From positions 1 through 8,451 of the forward strand of contig JANLHA010000292.1 in NCBI GenBank assembly GCA_024653845.1: a DNA stretch of 8,451 nucleotides. The letters are read 5' to 3'. A program made the translations under genes and the position numbers. This stretch comes from Candidatus Omnitrophota bacterium. GTDB taxonomy: Bacteria > Omnitrophota > Gorgyraeia > Zapsychrales > JANLHA01. Under the pieces are notes generated by a model. The model was not told where the DNA came from. It worked only from the letters and a program-made list of their open reading frames with translations, and searched no databases. Shown here piece after piece: positions 1 to 5,959 of this stretch; the stretch's first letter is position 1, and the number at the start of each line of letters is the position of its first letter.

Positions 1-1001
1 AGGTGAGGCGAGCCCATTTGGTCCTCCACCTTAATAAACTTTGCCGTGATTTGTGGCTGCAGTCCTACAAGAACTTTTTCGATGATGGGTTTTAACAAAC
101 AGGGTTTGCGTTCCATTTGAAAACGCGAGAATTCAACGCGAGAGAGATCCAAAAGATCATTAATCAAGCGGGCCAAACGTTCGGAATCCGTGTGAATGAT
201 GTCGACGAATTCTCGCGCATCTTTCTTATTATCAAGGGCACCATCTAATAATGTTTCCGCGTACCCCTTGATACTGGCAATGGGTGTGCGAAGCTCGTGA
301 GAAACATTGGCCACAAATTCCTGACGGATTTTTTCTAAACGACGAAGGTCCGTAATGTCATGAAAGATCAACACCACCCCTTCAAAAGATCCTTCTCGAA
401 GAATAGACGTGGCATGAATATTAAAAATTCGCTCCTGCCCAACAGCTAAGGCAATTTCCCGCGATTGAACTTTCTGAGGATGATTACGAACCTGAGCAAT
501 GAGGTCCTGAATGTCCCGATGCCGGATGATCTCAATGCTCTTTTTCCCAACAAACTCTCCATGCACTTCTAGAATTTTACACAATGAATCATTGATCAGG
601 ATGATCCGCTCTTCCTGATCAATCACCAAAACGCCTTCAGATAGGCTTAAAAGGACCACTTCCAAGTGGGATTTCTCGACGTCCGCTTTATCAACCCGAG
701 AATTGACTTTTCCTGAAACTTCATTAAGAGCTTGAGCCAATTGCGCAATCTCATCTTGTCCTTTAAAAAAAATTCTTCCCGAAAAATCTCCTAAAGCCAT
801 GCGTTTGGCCATATGCAAAACTTGCCTGATCCGCCCAGAGAAATAATACGCCAGAAAATAGCCAGAAAGAATTGAGATCCCCCATGCCAACCCAAACGCA
901 TAGGGGAACGAATAAAAAAAACTGAAATGATAGATGATTCCAAAAAGGAAAGTTACTGCAGCGATGATGAAAACAATTTTATGATGAATCTTGAGACTCA
1001 A
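1..1001 (-). CDS. phoR: PhoR-type membrane sensor histidine kinase, 3' end cut by window edge
   Basis: This is the N-terminal 333 residues of a sensor kinase that would autophosphorylate on histidine and pass the phosphate to the response regulator encoded just upstream. Two hydrophobic segments (about residues 9-28 and 34-54) are separated by only a few residues, so there is almost no external sensor domain. A HAMP region follows (about 52-105), then a PAS domain (about 112-217), then the HisKA dimerisation domain with the H-box SHELRTP; H235 is the predicted phosphorylation site. The ATPase domain lies beyond the left edge. The start is TTG at 1001: it is bounded by an in-frame stop two codons upstream, it is preceded by GAGGAG at 6 bases, and the first in-frame ATG would delete both membrane segments. 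The gap to the regulator gene is 3 bases, implying co-translation. TM-HAMP-PAS-HisKA is the PhoR layout, but ResE/WalK-like kinases share it, so a phosphate role is inferred. Confidence 0.9.
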   Translation of the reverse strand, partial: MSLKIHHKIVFIIAAVTFLFGIIYHFSFFYSFPYAFGLAWGISILSGYFLAYYFSGRIRQVLHMAKRMALGDFSGRIFFKGQDEIAQLAQALNEVSGKVNSRVDKADVEKSHLEVVLLSLSEGVLVIDQEERIILINDSLCKILEVHGEFVGKKSIEIIRHRDIQDLIAQVRNHPQKVQSREIALAVGQERIFNIHATSILREGSFEGVVLIFHDITDLRRLEKIRQEFVANVSHELRTPIASIKGYAETLLDGALDNKKDAREFVDIIHTDSERLARLINDLLDLSRVEFSRFQMERKPCLLKPIIEKVLVGLQPQITAKFIKVEDQMGSPH

Positions 1002-1004
1002 TGC

Positions 1005-1694
1005 TTACTCCTCGTCCTTCATTTTGTAGCCAATGCCTCGCACGGTTTGGATCCATTTCCCGACACGCCCCAATTTTTGTCTCAAAACTTTGATATGGGT
1101 ATCGACGGTGCGCGTTGTCACATCACTAGAAATTCCCCAGACATCTTCCAACAATGCGTCTCGGCTCTGGACTCTTCCTTTTCTTTGAATCAAAAGTGTA
1201 AGGAGTTTAAATTCCATCGGAGTCAATTCAATGGGACGTGTTCCCACATTCACCTGATGTCGAGTGAGATCGAGCGTGAGCTCGCCCATGCGATACACAT
1301 CTTTACTGTTTTCTATTGGCTTTTGTCGACGGAAAAAGCCCTTGATTCTCAAAATCAATTCCCGAGGGCTAAAGGGCTTAACCATATAATCATCGGCTCC
1401 AAGCTCTAGCCCTACAACTCGGTCCACCTCTTCACCTTTAGCCGTCAACATGATCAACGGAATCGTTTTTGTTCGAGGATCCTGACGCAACAAGCGACAA
1501 AATTCCAGGCCATCCATTTTGGGCAACATCACGTCGAGAATGAGCAAATCAATGGCTTCCTGATCCAAAATTAAAAAAGCCCCTTCTGCAGTGATGGACG
1601 TTAGACAGCGATATCCCGCTTTTTCCAGATTGTATTTGACCAATTTGGAAATGTGCTGGTCATCTTCCACAACCAAAACGGTTTTGTCACTCAT
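1005..1694 (-). CDS. phoB: PhoB/OmpR-family response regulator
   Basis: This 229-residue DNA-binding regulator has the usual full length of the OmpR/PhoB family. The receiver domain (about 1-120) has the acidic pair D11/D12, the phosphoacceptor D54 in LILDVMLPKMDG, the switch T84, and K106 in KPFSP. The stretch TAKGEEVDRVVGLELGADDY closely follows PhoB. The winged-helix domain (about 130-227) contains the recognition-helix region around TTRTVDTHIKVLRQKLG and the C-terminal hairpin TVRGIGYKM. The gene lies 7 bases after the zinc-finger-like gene and 3 bases before the sensor kinase, its likely partner. No good Shine-Dalgarno site precedes the ATG, so it may depend on translation of the upstream gene. 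The family is certain. That it controls phosphate genes is inferred from similarity; no Pho box is seen here. Confidence 0.95.
   Translation of the reverse strand: MSDKTVLVVEDDQHISKLVKYNLEKAGYRCLTSITAEGAFLILDQEAIDLLILDVMLPKMDGLEFCRLLRQDPRTKTIPLIMLTAKGEEVDRVVGLELGADDYMVKPFSPRELILRIKGFFRRQKPIENSKDVYRMGELTLDLTRHQVNVGTRPIELTPMEFKLLTLLIQRKGRVQSRDALLEDVWGISSDVTTRTVDTHIKVLRQKLGRVGKWIQTVRGIGYKMKDEE
1008..1013 (-). promoter_or_regulatory. Ribosome binding site deciding the TTG start of the sensor kinase
   Basis: GAGGAG lies within the last codons of the upstream regulator gene, 6 bases before the TTG at 1001. It supports the non-ATG start and suggests translational coupling across the 3-base intergenic gap. 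Confidence 0.7.
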
Positions 1695-1701
1695 ATCAAT
1701 A

Positions 1702-1971
1702 TCAAACAGGCTTTTTCCAAAACGAGGTCAAAAACCTCCATATTTTCTTTCTTCGAGTCATACAACGGGTCGGGTGCATGAAAGGAACTTTTAAAGTCCC
1801 ATTGATCTCTGCATGATAATATTCCAAACAACGTGTACAGAGTCCGCTTTTCTCAATCCAATCTGGATGATCTGACTTGATCACATCAATGATATGCTTC
1901 TCGGTATGATCCACATACACAACCAAATCTTCCGAGACTTCTTGTGCACAAATGGGGCAACGATATCGCAT
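1702..1971 (-). CDS. Small Cys/His zinc-finger-like protein, function unknown
   Basis: This is an 89-residue protein that I cannot assign to a named family. The start is ATG at 1971, because AGGAG lies 6 bases before it. A longer reading from TTG at 1995 would run into the upstream gene and swallow this site. Metal-binding pattern: C5-x2-C8, then H22-x3-H26, spaced like a classical C2H2 finger (13 residues between C8 and H22). A second group follows: H35, C45-x2-C48 and H53. The tail (residues 69-89) is basic and aromatic (RRKKIWRF, FWKKP). It may bind DNA, RNA or a protein partner; this is inferred from the ligand pattern only. It sits between the double-receiver protein (14-base gap) and the PhoB-like regulator (7-base gap), so it is probably made together with them. 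Confidence 0.8.
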   Translation of the reverse strand: MRYRCPICAQEVSEDLVVYVDHTEKHIIDVIKSDHPDWIEKSGLCTRCLEYYHAEINGTLKVPFMHPTRCMTRRKKIWRFLTSFWKKPV

Positions 1972-1977
1972 CTTGTT

Positions 1978-1985
1978 CTCCTTCC
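1978..1985 (-). promoter_or_regulatory. Ribosome binding site deciding the start of the zinc-finger-like gene
   Basis: GGAAGGAG directly follows the stop codon of the double-receiver gene and lies 6 bases before the ATG at 1971. It selects that ATG over the upstream TTG at 1995. Confidence 0.75.
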
Positions 1986-2720
1986 TTAATCCCAAATCAA
2001 TTCTTTAATCTTATGAAGAAGTTCTTTACCGTCGTAAGGCTTAGAAAAACAGGCGTTCGCACCAAACTCTTCGCCTTGACCTTGGTCGGGGATCACTCCT
2101 AACGCGGTCAACAAGATCACGGGAATATTCTGATATTGGGGGTCAAGTTTCAAAGCCCGACAAACATGGTACCCATTCAGCTTGGGCATCATCACGTCCA
2201 AAATCATCAGGTCAGGGTGCTCTTCTTTGGCCATATTAAGAGCACATTCTCCATCATAGGCCATCGTTACCTGATATCCGCTAAATGTCAATCGGCGCGC
2301 CAATCCTTCTGCAACCTCTTTTTCATCGTCAACGACGAGGACGTGTTTCTTTTGAGAACGCAATCGCTTTTCAATCTTTGCCAGAAGCTTTTCCATCACC
2401 ACGGGCTTCATCACAAAATCGTTGACTCCCTCGAGCTGAAAAACATCATGGATCGTGATTACAGAAGTGATCACAATGATCGCAACCTTTTTCAACTGGT
2501 CTCTTTTTTTCAATTCCGCAACAAAGGCATATCCATCAATCTCTGGCATCAAAAGATCGAGAAGAATGAGATTCGGCTGAAAAACATCATACTGTTTAAG
2601 AGCATCTCGGCCGTCCCAAGATGTTGCGACTTCATACCCCTGCTGTACCAATCTTGTTTTCAGAAGTCGAGTGAGGGCTTTGTCATCATCCACAACCAAT
2701 ATCTTGGCTTTCGGATTCAT
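1986..2720 (-). CDS. Double receiver-domain protein (REC-REC) without output domain
   Basis: This 244-residue protein consists of two CheY-like receiver domains in tandem. REC1 (about 5-120) has D12/D13, phosphoacceptor D55 in LILLDLLMPEIDG, switch T85 and K105. REC2 (about 126-243) has D131/D132, phosphoacceptor D175 in MILDVMMPKLNG, switch T205 and K227. Both have the full set of catalytic residues, so both should accept phosphate. There is no DNA-binding, GGDEF or other effector domain, and the protein ends right after REC2. Such proteins usually act through protein contacts or as phosphate relays or sinks. Its kinase is not obvious: the only one nearby is the PhoR-like kinase two genes downstream. 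The gap to the pyruvate kinase gene is 5 bases, and the TAA of that gene lies within the short purine-rich stretch before this ATG. Confidence 0.93.
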   Translation of the reverse strand: MNPKAKILVVDDDKALTRLLKTRLVQQGYEVATSWDGRDALKQYDVFQPNLILLDLLMPEIDGYAFVAELKKRDQLKKVAIIVITSVITIHDVFQLEGVNDFVMKPVVMEKLLAKIEKRLRSQKKHVLVVDDEKEVAEGLARRLTFSGYQVTMAYDGECALNMAKEEHPDLMILDVMMPKLNGYHVCRALKLDPQYQNIPVILLTALGVIPDQGQGEEFGANACFSKPYDGKELLHKIKELIWD

Positions 2721-2725
2721 CTTCT

Positions 2726-3745
2726 TTACCTTGAGGAATTCATATGAGACAACGTGTACTCCACGATCTGGCGCATCATTCGAACGGCCTTGACCGGAAA
2801 TGTCCCGACGGCAGTCTCACCAGAAAGCATTACACAATCGCTGCCATCCAAAATCGCGTTAGCCACATCGCTGACTTCCGCGCGAGTCGGTCGTGCATTT
2901 TCCGTCATACTATCTAACATCTGTGTTGCTGTAATCACCATTTGCTGTTTGGCATTGCATCGATGGATAATATCTTTTTGAATCATCGGGATCTGATAGA
3001 TCGGCAACGAAACCCCCAGATCTCCTCGAGCGACCAAAATTCCATCACATGCTCCCATAATACTTTCTAAATTCTCAATACCCTCTTTATTTTCAATCTT
3101 AGCAATGATTTGACAAGTGGGAAGCCGTGGCTTGACCAAATCGATGACGCGGACAATGTCCTCACGATTGCGCACAAAAGATTGCGCAATGTAATCCACA
3201 TGATTTTTCACTCCAAATTCAATGTCTCGTCGATCTTTTTCCGTCAAAATATTGGCTTGCAAAGGCATCTCCGGGATATTCACACCCTTTCGAGAAGCCA
3301 GTCGTCCACCTTGAAACACTTCCAAAATCACAACATCGTCTTCGTGTCCCACAACCTTGAAATAAAGCTTCCCATCGTCAATATAAACATCCATACCCGT
3401 CTGAAAAAATTTCAAATCTCCATCAAAATCCAAAGGAATCGTTCCAGGAACGCTTTTCTTCACATGAGACATCCCCACTCGCTGGTACTTGATCAATTCA
3501 ATGGGGAATTTCAATTCACCCACGCGGATACGATAACCAGCCAAGTCCTGAAGAATTTTGATGCCGAAATGATATTCTTGATTAATGGAACGAATGATAT
3601 TAATAAACTTTTGATGATCTTGATGGCTGCCGTGAGAAAAATTGAGACGAACAATAGACATGCCTTCTTCTGCCATTTTAATGAGCGTCTCTTTTCTCTG
3701 AGTGGCAGGACCTAACGTGCAGATGATTTTGATAAGTTTTGACAT
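2726..3745 (-). CDS. pyk: Pyruvate kinase, short form lacking the C-terminal domain
   Basis: It converts phosphoenolpyruvate and ADP to pyruvate and ATP in the cytoplasm. The A-domain barrel and B-domain lid (about 77-163) are complete. Visible active-site elements are TLGPAT (10-15), R33/N35/S37 in RLNFSHG, D67 in [12 protein letters not shown] (a variant of LDTKGPEIRTG), catalytic K216 and metal ligand E218 in [11 protein letters not shown]242 in ARGDLG, T274 in TATQML, and the [12 protein letters not shown] region (301-312). At 339 residues it stops soon after the barrel. Most family members have about 470, including a C-terminal domain that contributes allosteric and subunit contacts. The next gene begins 5 bases after the stop, so this looks like the natural end rather than a recent frameshift. 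The start is ATG at 3745, which has GGAG 6 bases upstream. An in-frame ATG at 3757 and a TTG at 3784, which overlaps the pilO-like gene, are less likely. Confidence 0.93.
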   Translation of the reverse strand: MSKLIKIICTLGPATQRKETLIKMAEEGMSIVRLNFSHGSHQDHQKFINIIRSINQEYHFGIKILQDLAGYRIRVGELKFPIELIKYQRVGMSHVKKSVPGTIPLDFDGDLKFFQTGMDVYIDDGKLYFKVVGHEDDVVILEVFQGGRLASRKGVNIPEMPLQANILTEKDRRDIEFGVKNHVDYIAQSFVRNREDIVRVIDLVKPRLPTCQIIAKIENKEGIENLESIMGACDGILVARGDLGVSLPIYQIPMIQKDIIHRCNAKQQMVITATQMLDSMTENARPTRAEVSDVANAILDGSDCVMLSGETAVGTFPVKAVRMMRQIVEYTLSHMNSSR

Positions 3746-3751
3746 ATTTTG

Positions 3752-3755
3752 CTCC
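3752..3755 (-). promoter_or_regulatory. Ribosome binding site deciding the pyruvate kinase start
   Basis: GGAG lies 6 bases before the ATG at 3745. Choosing the upstream ATG at 3757 would place this site inside the coding sequence and leave no obvious site of its own. Confidence 0.6.
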
Positions 3756-3770
3756 ATAGTATAATTTTTC

Positions 3771-4259
3771 TCAAGGCACGTCAAGCTTCAAGACAAGGAG
3801 AATATTTCCCTGGACCGCCTCTTGATCCTCTGAAACATGAAAAACAATTTCTCGGGCATAAAAATCCGTCACAGGATCCACAAGAGCACCAAGGAATTGG
3901 ACACACGAATTCCATGCGCCTTCCAAATCGATCATCAATATCGATTCTGTTCTTTGAATTTTTACGTCCTTAATCTTGGTAGACGATTCGCGGGCAAGAT
4001 GAAAAATCTTTGCAACGAATTGAGGGAGTTTCTCAGAAGGGGAAAAACGCTGTTCTTTTTTACGAATTTCTTGGTTGATCTTATGGATTTCTTGGTGCAA
4101 ACTTTGGAGCTCTTCTTCTTTAAAAGCGAGTGTCTTTTGGGATTCTTCCAACGTGCTCTTGATGATTTGGGAATCCGCGGTTTGGAAAAAGATAGGCAAA
4201 GTCATCCCCAAGACTGTTATGACAAGAAAGAACATCAATTGACATGCTCGAGCATTCAT
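3771..4259 (-). CDS. PilO-like (GspM-like) inner-membrane platform protein
   Basis: This 162-residue bitopic membrane protein has a short cytoplasmic start, one membrane helix (about 8-25), a charged coiled coil (about 33-72) and a compact alpha/beta domain (about 76-162). That is the PilO layout: PilO pairs with PilN in the periplasm and links the cytoplasmic ring of a type IV pilus to the outer-membrane parts; GspM does the same in type II secretion. Assignment rests on this architecture and on position right after a PilM-PilN fusion, since PilO proteins diverge strongly. The stretch around [15 protein letters not shown], just before the domain, fits the family. The gap to the upstream gene is 19 bases, with AGGG 6 bases before the ATG. 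No pilP or pilQ gene follows; the next gene is pyruvate kinase, which is unusual. Confidence 0.75.
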   Translation of the reverse strand: MNARACQLMFFLVITVLGMTLPIFFQTADSQIIKSTLEESQKTLAFKEEELQSLHQEIHKINQEIRKKEQRFSPSEKLPQFVAKIFHLARESSTKIKDVKIQRTESILMIDLEGAWNSCVQFLGALVDPVTDFYAREIVFHVSEDQEAVQGNILLVLKLDVP

Positions 4260-4278
4260 ATAAAACCCTGCACTTGTG

Positions 4279-5754
4279 TTATTCTTTCATCGGTGTCAGC
4301 ATCATACCAATCAGCCAAGACTTCTTTTCCTCATCTTCTAACTCTTTGACCGGTTCCAGAGCGACTTCGTTCACCCAAGACAAGGATTTGAACGATTCCA
4401 CCCATGATTCGATACCTGTCAAAGAAACAGCACGTACATGAACGAATACCTTGCCTTCGGAGTTCACCTTAATGTCTTCGAGTCTCATTCCATCAAGAAG
4501 CTGTGAACGGATCCCATCAAACATTTCTCCCCATGCCATCTTTTCTAATGGAGCCATAGATGACAATTGTTGGCCGAGATGATCGCGATCAATCACACTC
4601 TGACGATATTCATCCAACGATTGCTGCTGGTCTTTTTCCAAGATGTCCATCTGCGATTGAATCGCCTTGATCTCTTGCTGGTAAAAAATCTTGTGAGATC
4701 TTCGGTTTAAAAAAATCGTTCCCAAAACCCATGCTGCAAACAAAATGGTCAGAAACGAAATGACAATAATCATCGGGAAGGCCTTTTGGTCTTGCGATGA
4801 CTTCACAAAACGATAGAAAGAAAAATCACTTTTGCTCCCGCGCCAATATCCTAACATCATCGACAATAAAGGAACAAAAACAGGATTCATCTGGGATTCT
4901 TCGGTAATTTTGACATCTTTGAACTTTTTAAGATACAGCACGTCAACTTCAATGCCTAAACTTTTGGCTAACCGTTGATCTAAATCTGAAAGGATCGCCT
5001 TGTCCCAAATCATGCCGACTCCAGGAATGGCAATCGCCGGGTTCTTCGCCAAAAACGCATCCAGCACGCGCTTGAGTTCATCGGCCCATTGAACATACAG
5101 ATCTTTGGGGCTCTTTTCACTGCTGCCAGACGAAAGAAGACTCATTCCTACCGTCGAGAGATAAAATAATCGATATGCTCCTGCCTGAATCACGGCCAGA
5201 AAACTTTTTTCCTCTTGAATGACAAGATAGGCCATCGTATCTGAAAAAGCAGGGCTCGACCCTGGCAGGGCATCTTTCAGATGACAAGGGCTAACATCAA
5301 GACCTTTCAAAGGAATTTTGAGTCGAGAAACCTCTTCATCAATCCATTTTAAGAAAGATTTAGAAACAGCCGAGAAAACAATCCTTGTGCTCTCGTCATT
5401 GATGGGATAAGAACAGAAAACAATCTCCAGATCATGCGGGTCTTTCGACGAAATTTTACGAATTTCTTCTGTAACAATCGCTTGCTCGTTGTTTCTGGCA
5501 GAATTCTCTGGCAAAACGACTTGGCCTATCAAAACATCTTGCGAAGAAAGAAGAATAGATATTGCTTGTGGATGAATCTTTTCGTTTTCCAATAAACTCT
5601 GAATCGCTTTGGTTAAGGCCCCAGACTCAGAATACGAAAAACTGATTTGGCTCTGACCAGAACGAATGATCTTGTAAGAATTTTGTTCCTTTTCAAGATA
5701 GAGATATCGAATACACCGGTCGGCGAGTTCGATACTCAAAATTTTTTGGTCCAT
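4279..5754 (-). CDS. PilM-PilN fusion, GspL-like inner-membrane assembly protein
   Basis: This 491-residue protein appears to join two normally separate type IV pilus platform proteins. Residues 1 to about 315 resemble the cytoplasmic actin-like PilM: a variant first strand (ILSIELADRCIRYLYLE), the segment around LPENSARNNEQAIVTEEIRK, and FSAVSKSFLKWIDEEVSRL followed by a GLDVSP strand. A membrane helix spans about 326-349. A coiled coil (about 355-395) and a ferredoxin-like PilN-type domain (about 400-491) follow. The whole layout matches GspL of type II secretion, which may be the better name. The usual PilM phosphate-loop motif (DIGSS-like) is not evident, so ATP binding is doubtful. The start is ATG at 5754, with a weak AGAAG-type site upstream; a TTG at 5778 is possible but unsupported. 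It is the first gene of the cluster and probably partners with the PilO-like protein. Confidence 0.82.
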   Translation of the reverse strand: MDQKILSIELADRCIRYLYLEKEQNSYKIIRSGQSQISFSYSESGALTKAIQSLLENEKIHPQAISILLSSQDVLIGQVVLPENSARNNEQAIVTEEIRKISSKDPHDLEIVFCSYPINDESTRIVFSAVSKSFLKWIDEEVSRLKIPLKGLDVSPCHLKDALPGSSPAFSDTMAYLVIQEEKSFLAVIQAGAYRLFYLSTVGMSLLSSGSSEKSPKDLYVQWADELKRVLDAFLAKNPAIAIPGVGMIWDKAILSDLDQRLAKSLGIEVDVLYLKKFKDVKITEESQMNPVFVPLLSMMLGYWRGSKSDFSFYRFVKSSQDQKAFPMIIVISFLTILFAAWVLGTIFLNRRSHKIFYQQEIKAIQSQMDILEKDQQQSLDEYRQSVIDRDHLGQQLSSMAPLEKMAWGEMFDGIRSQLLDGMRLEDIKVNSEGKVFVHVRAVSLTGIESWVESFKSLSWVNEVALEPVKELEDEEKKSWLIGMMLTPMKE

Positions 5755-5779
5755 GATTGTCTTCTTTCTAAAAAGCAAG

Positions 5780-5809
5780 AAGCCTAACGTATGGCTTCGG
5801 GTTAGGCTT
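5780..5809 (-). promoter_or_regulatory. Hairpin in the leader of the pilMN-like gene; possible terminator or attenuator
   Basis: AAGCCTAAC (5809-5801) pairs with GTTAGGCTT (5788-5780): 9 base pairs with a 12-base loop. On the minus strand it is followed by an imperfect T-rich stretch (CTTGCTTTTTAG). It could be an intrinsic terminator for the ABC-F gene or a structured leader. It starts only 26 bases upstream of the ATG at 5754. A second pairing, GAAGCC (5798-5793) with GGCTTC (5784-5779), excludes the first. The stem is certain as sequence; its role is not. Confidence 0.4.
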
Positions 5810-5830
5810 TAGTTTGTGGACGCACCTGGA

Positions 5831-5836
5831 ATTATA
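5831..5836 (-). promoter_or_regulatory. Candidate -10 element for the seven-gene cluster
   Basis: A perfect TATAAT reads on the minus strand at 5836-5831, immediately outside the long palindrome. It would start transcription near 5824 and give a leader of about 70 bases that contains the hairpin. No recognisable -35 box sits 16-18 bases upstream, where the palindrome arm lies, so the call rests on the -10 match and position alone. Confidence 0.35.
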
Positions 5837-5949
5837 TTTGCTGATTGGGGTAATTCCTGAGTGAACTCCGGACGCCGTCTTCATTAAGGTTTTCAATTCT
5901 AGTGAAGACGGTGTTCGTGTGAACGAAGGAGTTACCCCAATCAGCAAAT
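5836..5949. repeat. 114-base imperfect palindrome with side stems
   Basis: The outer arms 5836-5858 and 5927-5949 pair over 23 positions with one G/T mismatch (TTTGCTGATTGGGGTAA against its complement). The inner arms 5869-5883 and 5903-5917 pair over 15 positions with two G/T mismatches (core CCGTCTTCA). The unpaired stretches between them can form small side hairpins: GAG-TGAA-CTC at 5859-5868, and GTTC-GTGT-GAAC at 5913-5924, which competes with part of the inner stem. The tip is 5884-5902. It lies 10 bases after the ABC-F stop codon and holds no gene. It may be a non-autonomous mobile or REP-type repeat, or a strong 3' RNA structure protecting or ending the ABC-F transcript. No convincing target-site duplication flanks it. 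Confidence 0.85.
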
Positions 5950-5959
5950 TAACTTCAAA

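Noticed and set aside
927..1409. Plus-strand open frame of 160 codons
   Set aside because: It lies opposite the PhoB-like gene and the start of the sensor kinase, both with clear family motifs. It has no recognisable domain or ribosome binding site.
2136..2747. Plus-strand open frame of 203 codons
   Set aside because: It is antisense to the REC-REC gene; the Phe/His/Gln-rich composition is typical of a shadow frame.
3110..3715. Plus-strand open frame of 201 codons
   Set aside because: It is antisense to pyruvate kinase, whose active-site motifs fix the real frame.
3756..3784. Possible promoter TTGACG-17 bases-TACTAT in front of pyruvate kinase
   Set aside because: It overlaps the end of the pilO-like gene and would start transcription almost at the ATG, leaving no room for the GGAG site that sets the start. 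The -10 matches at only four of six bases.
3837..4349. Plus-strand open frame of 170 codons
   Set aside because: It is antisense to the PilO-like gene and the end of the PilM-PilN gene; no domain or start signals.
5836..5949. Palindrome considered as a tRNA, CRISPR or complete insertion sequence
   Set aside because: No cloverleaf with TPsiC features, no repeat-spacer array and no transposase frame; only the inverted repeat structure is supported.
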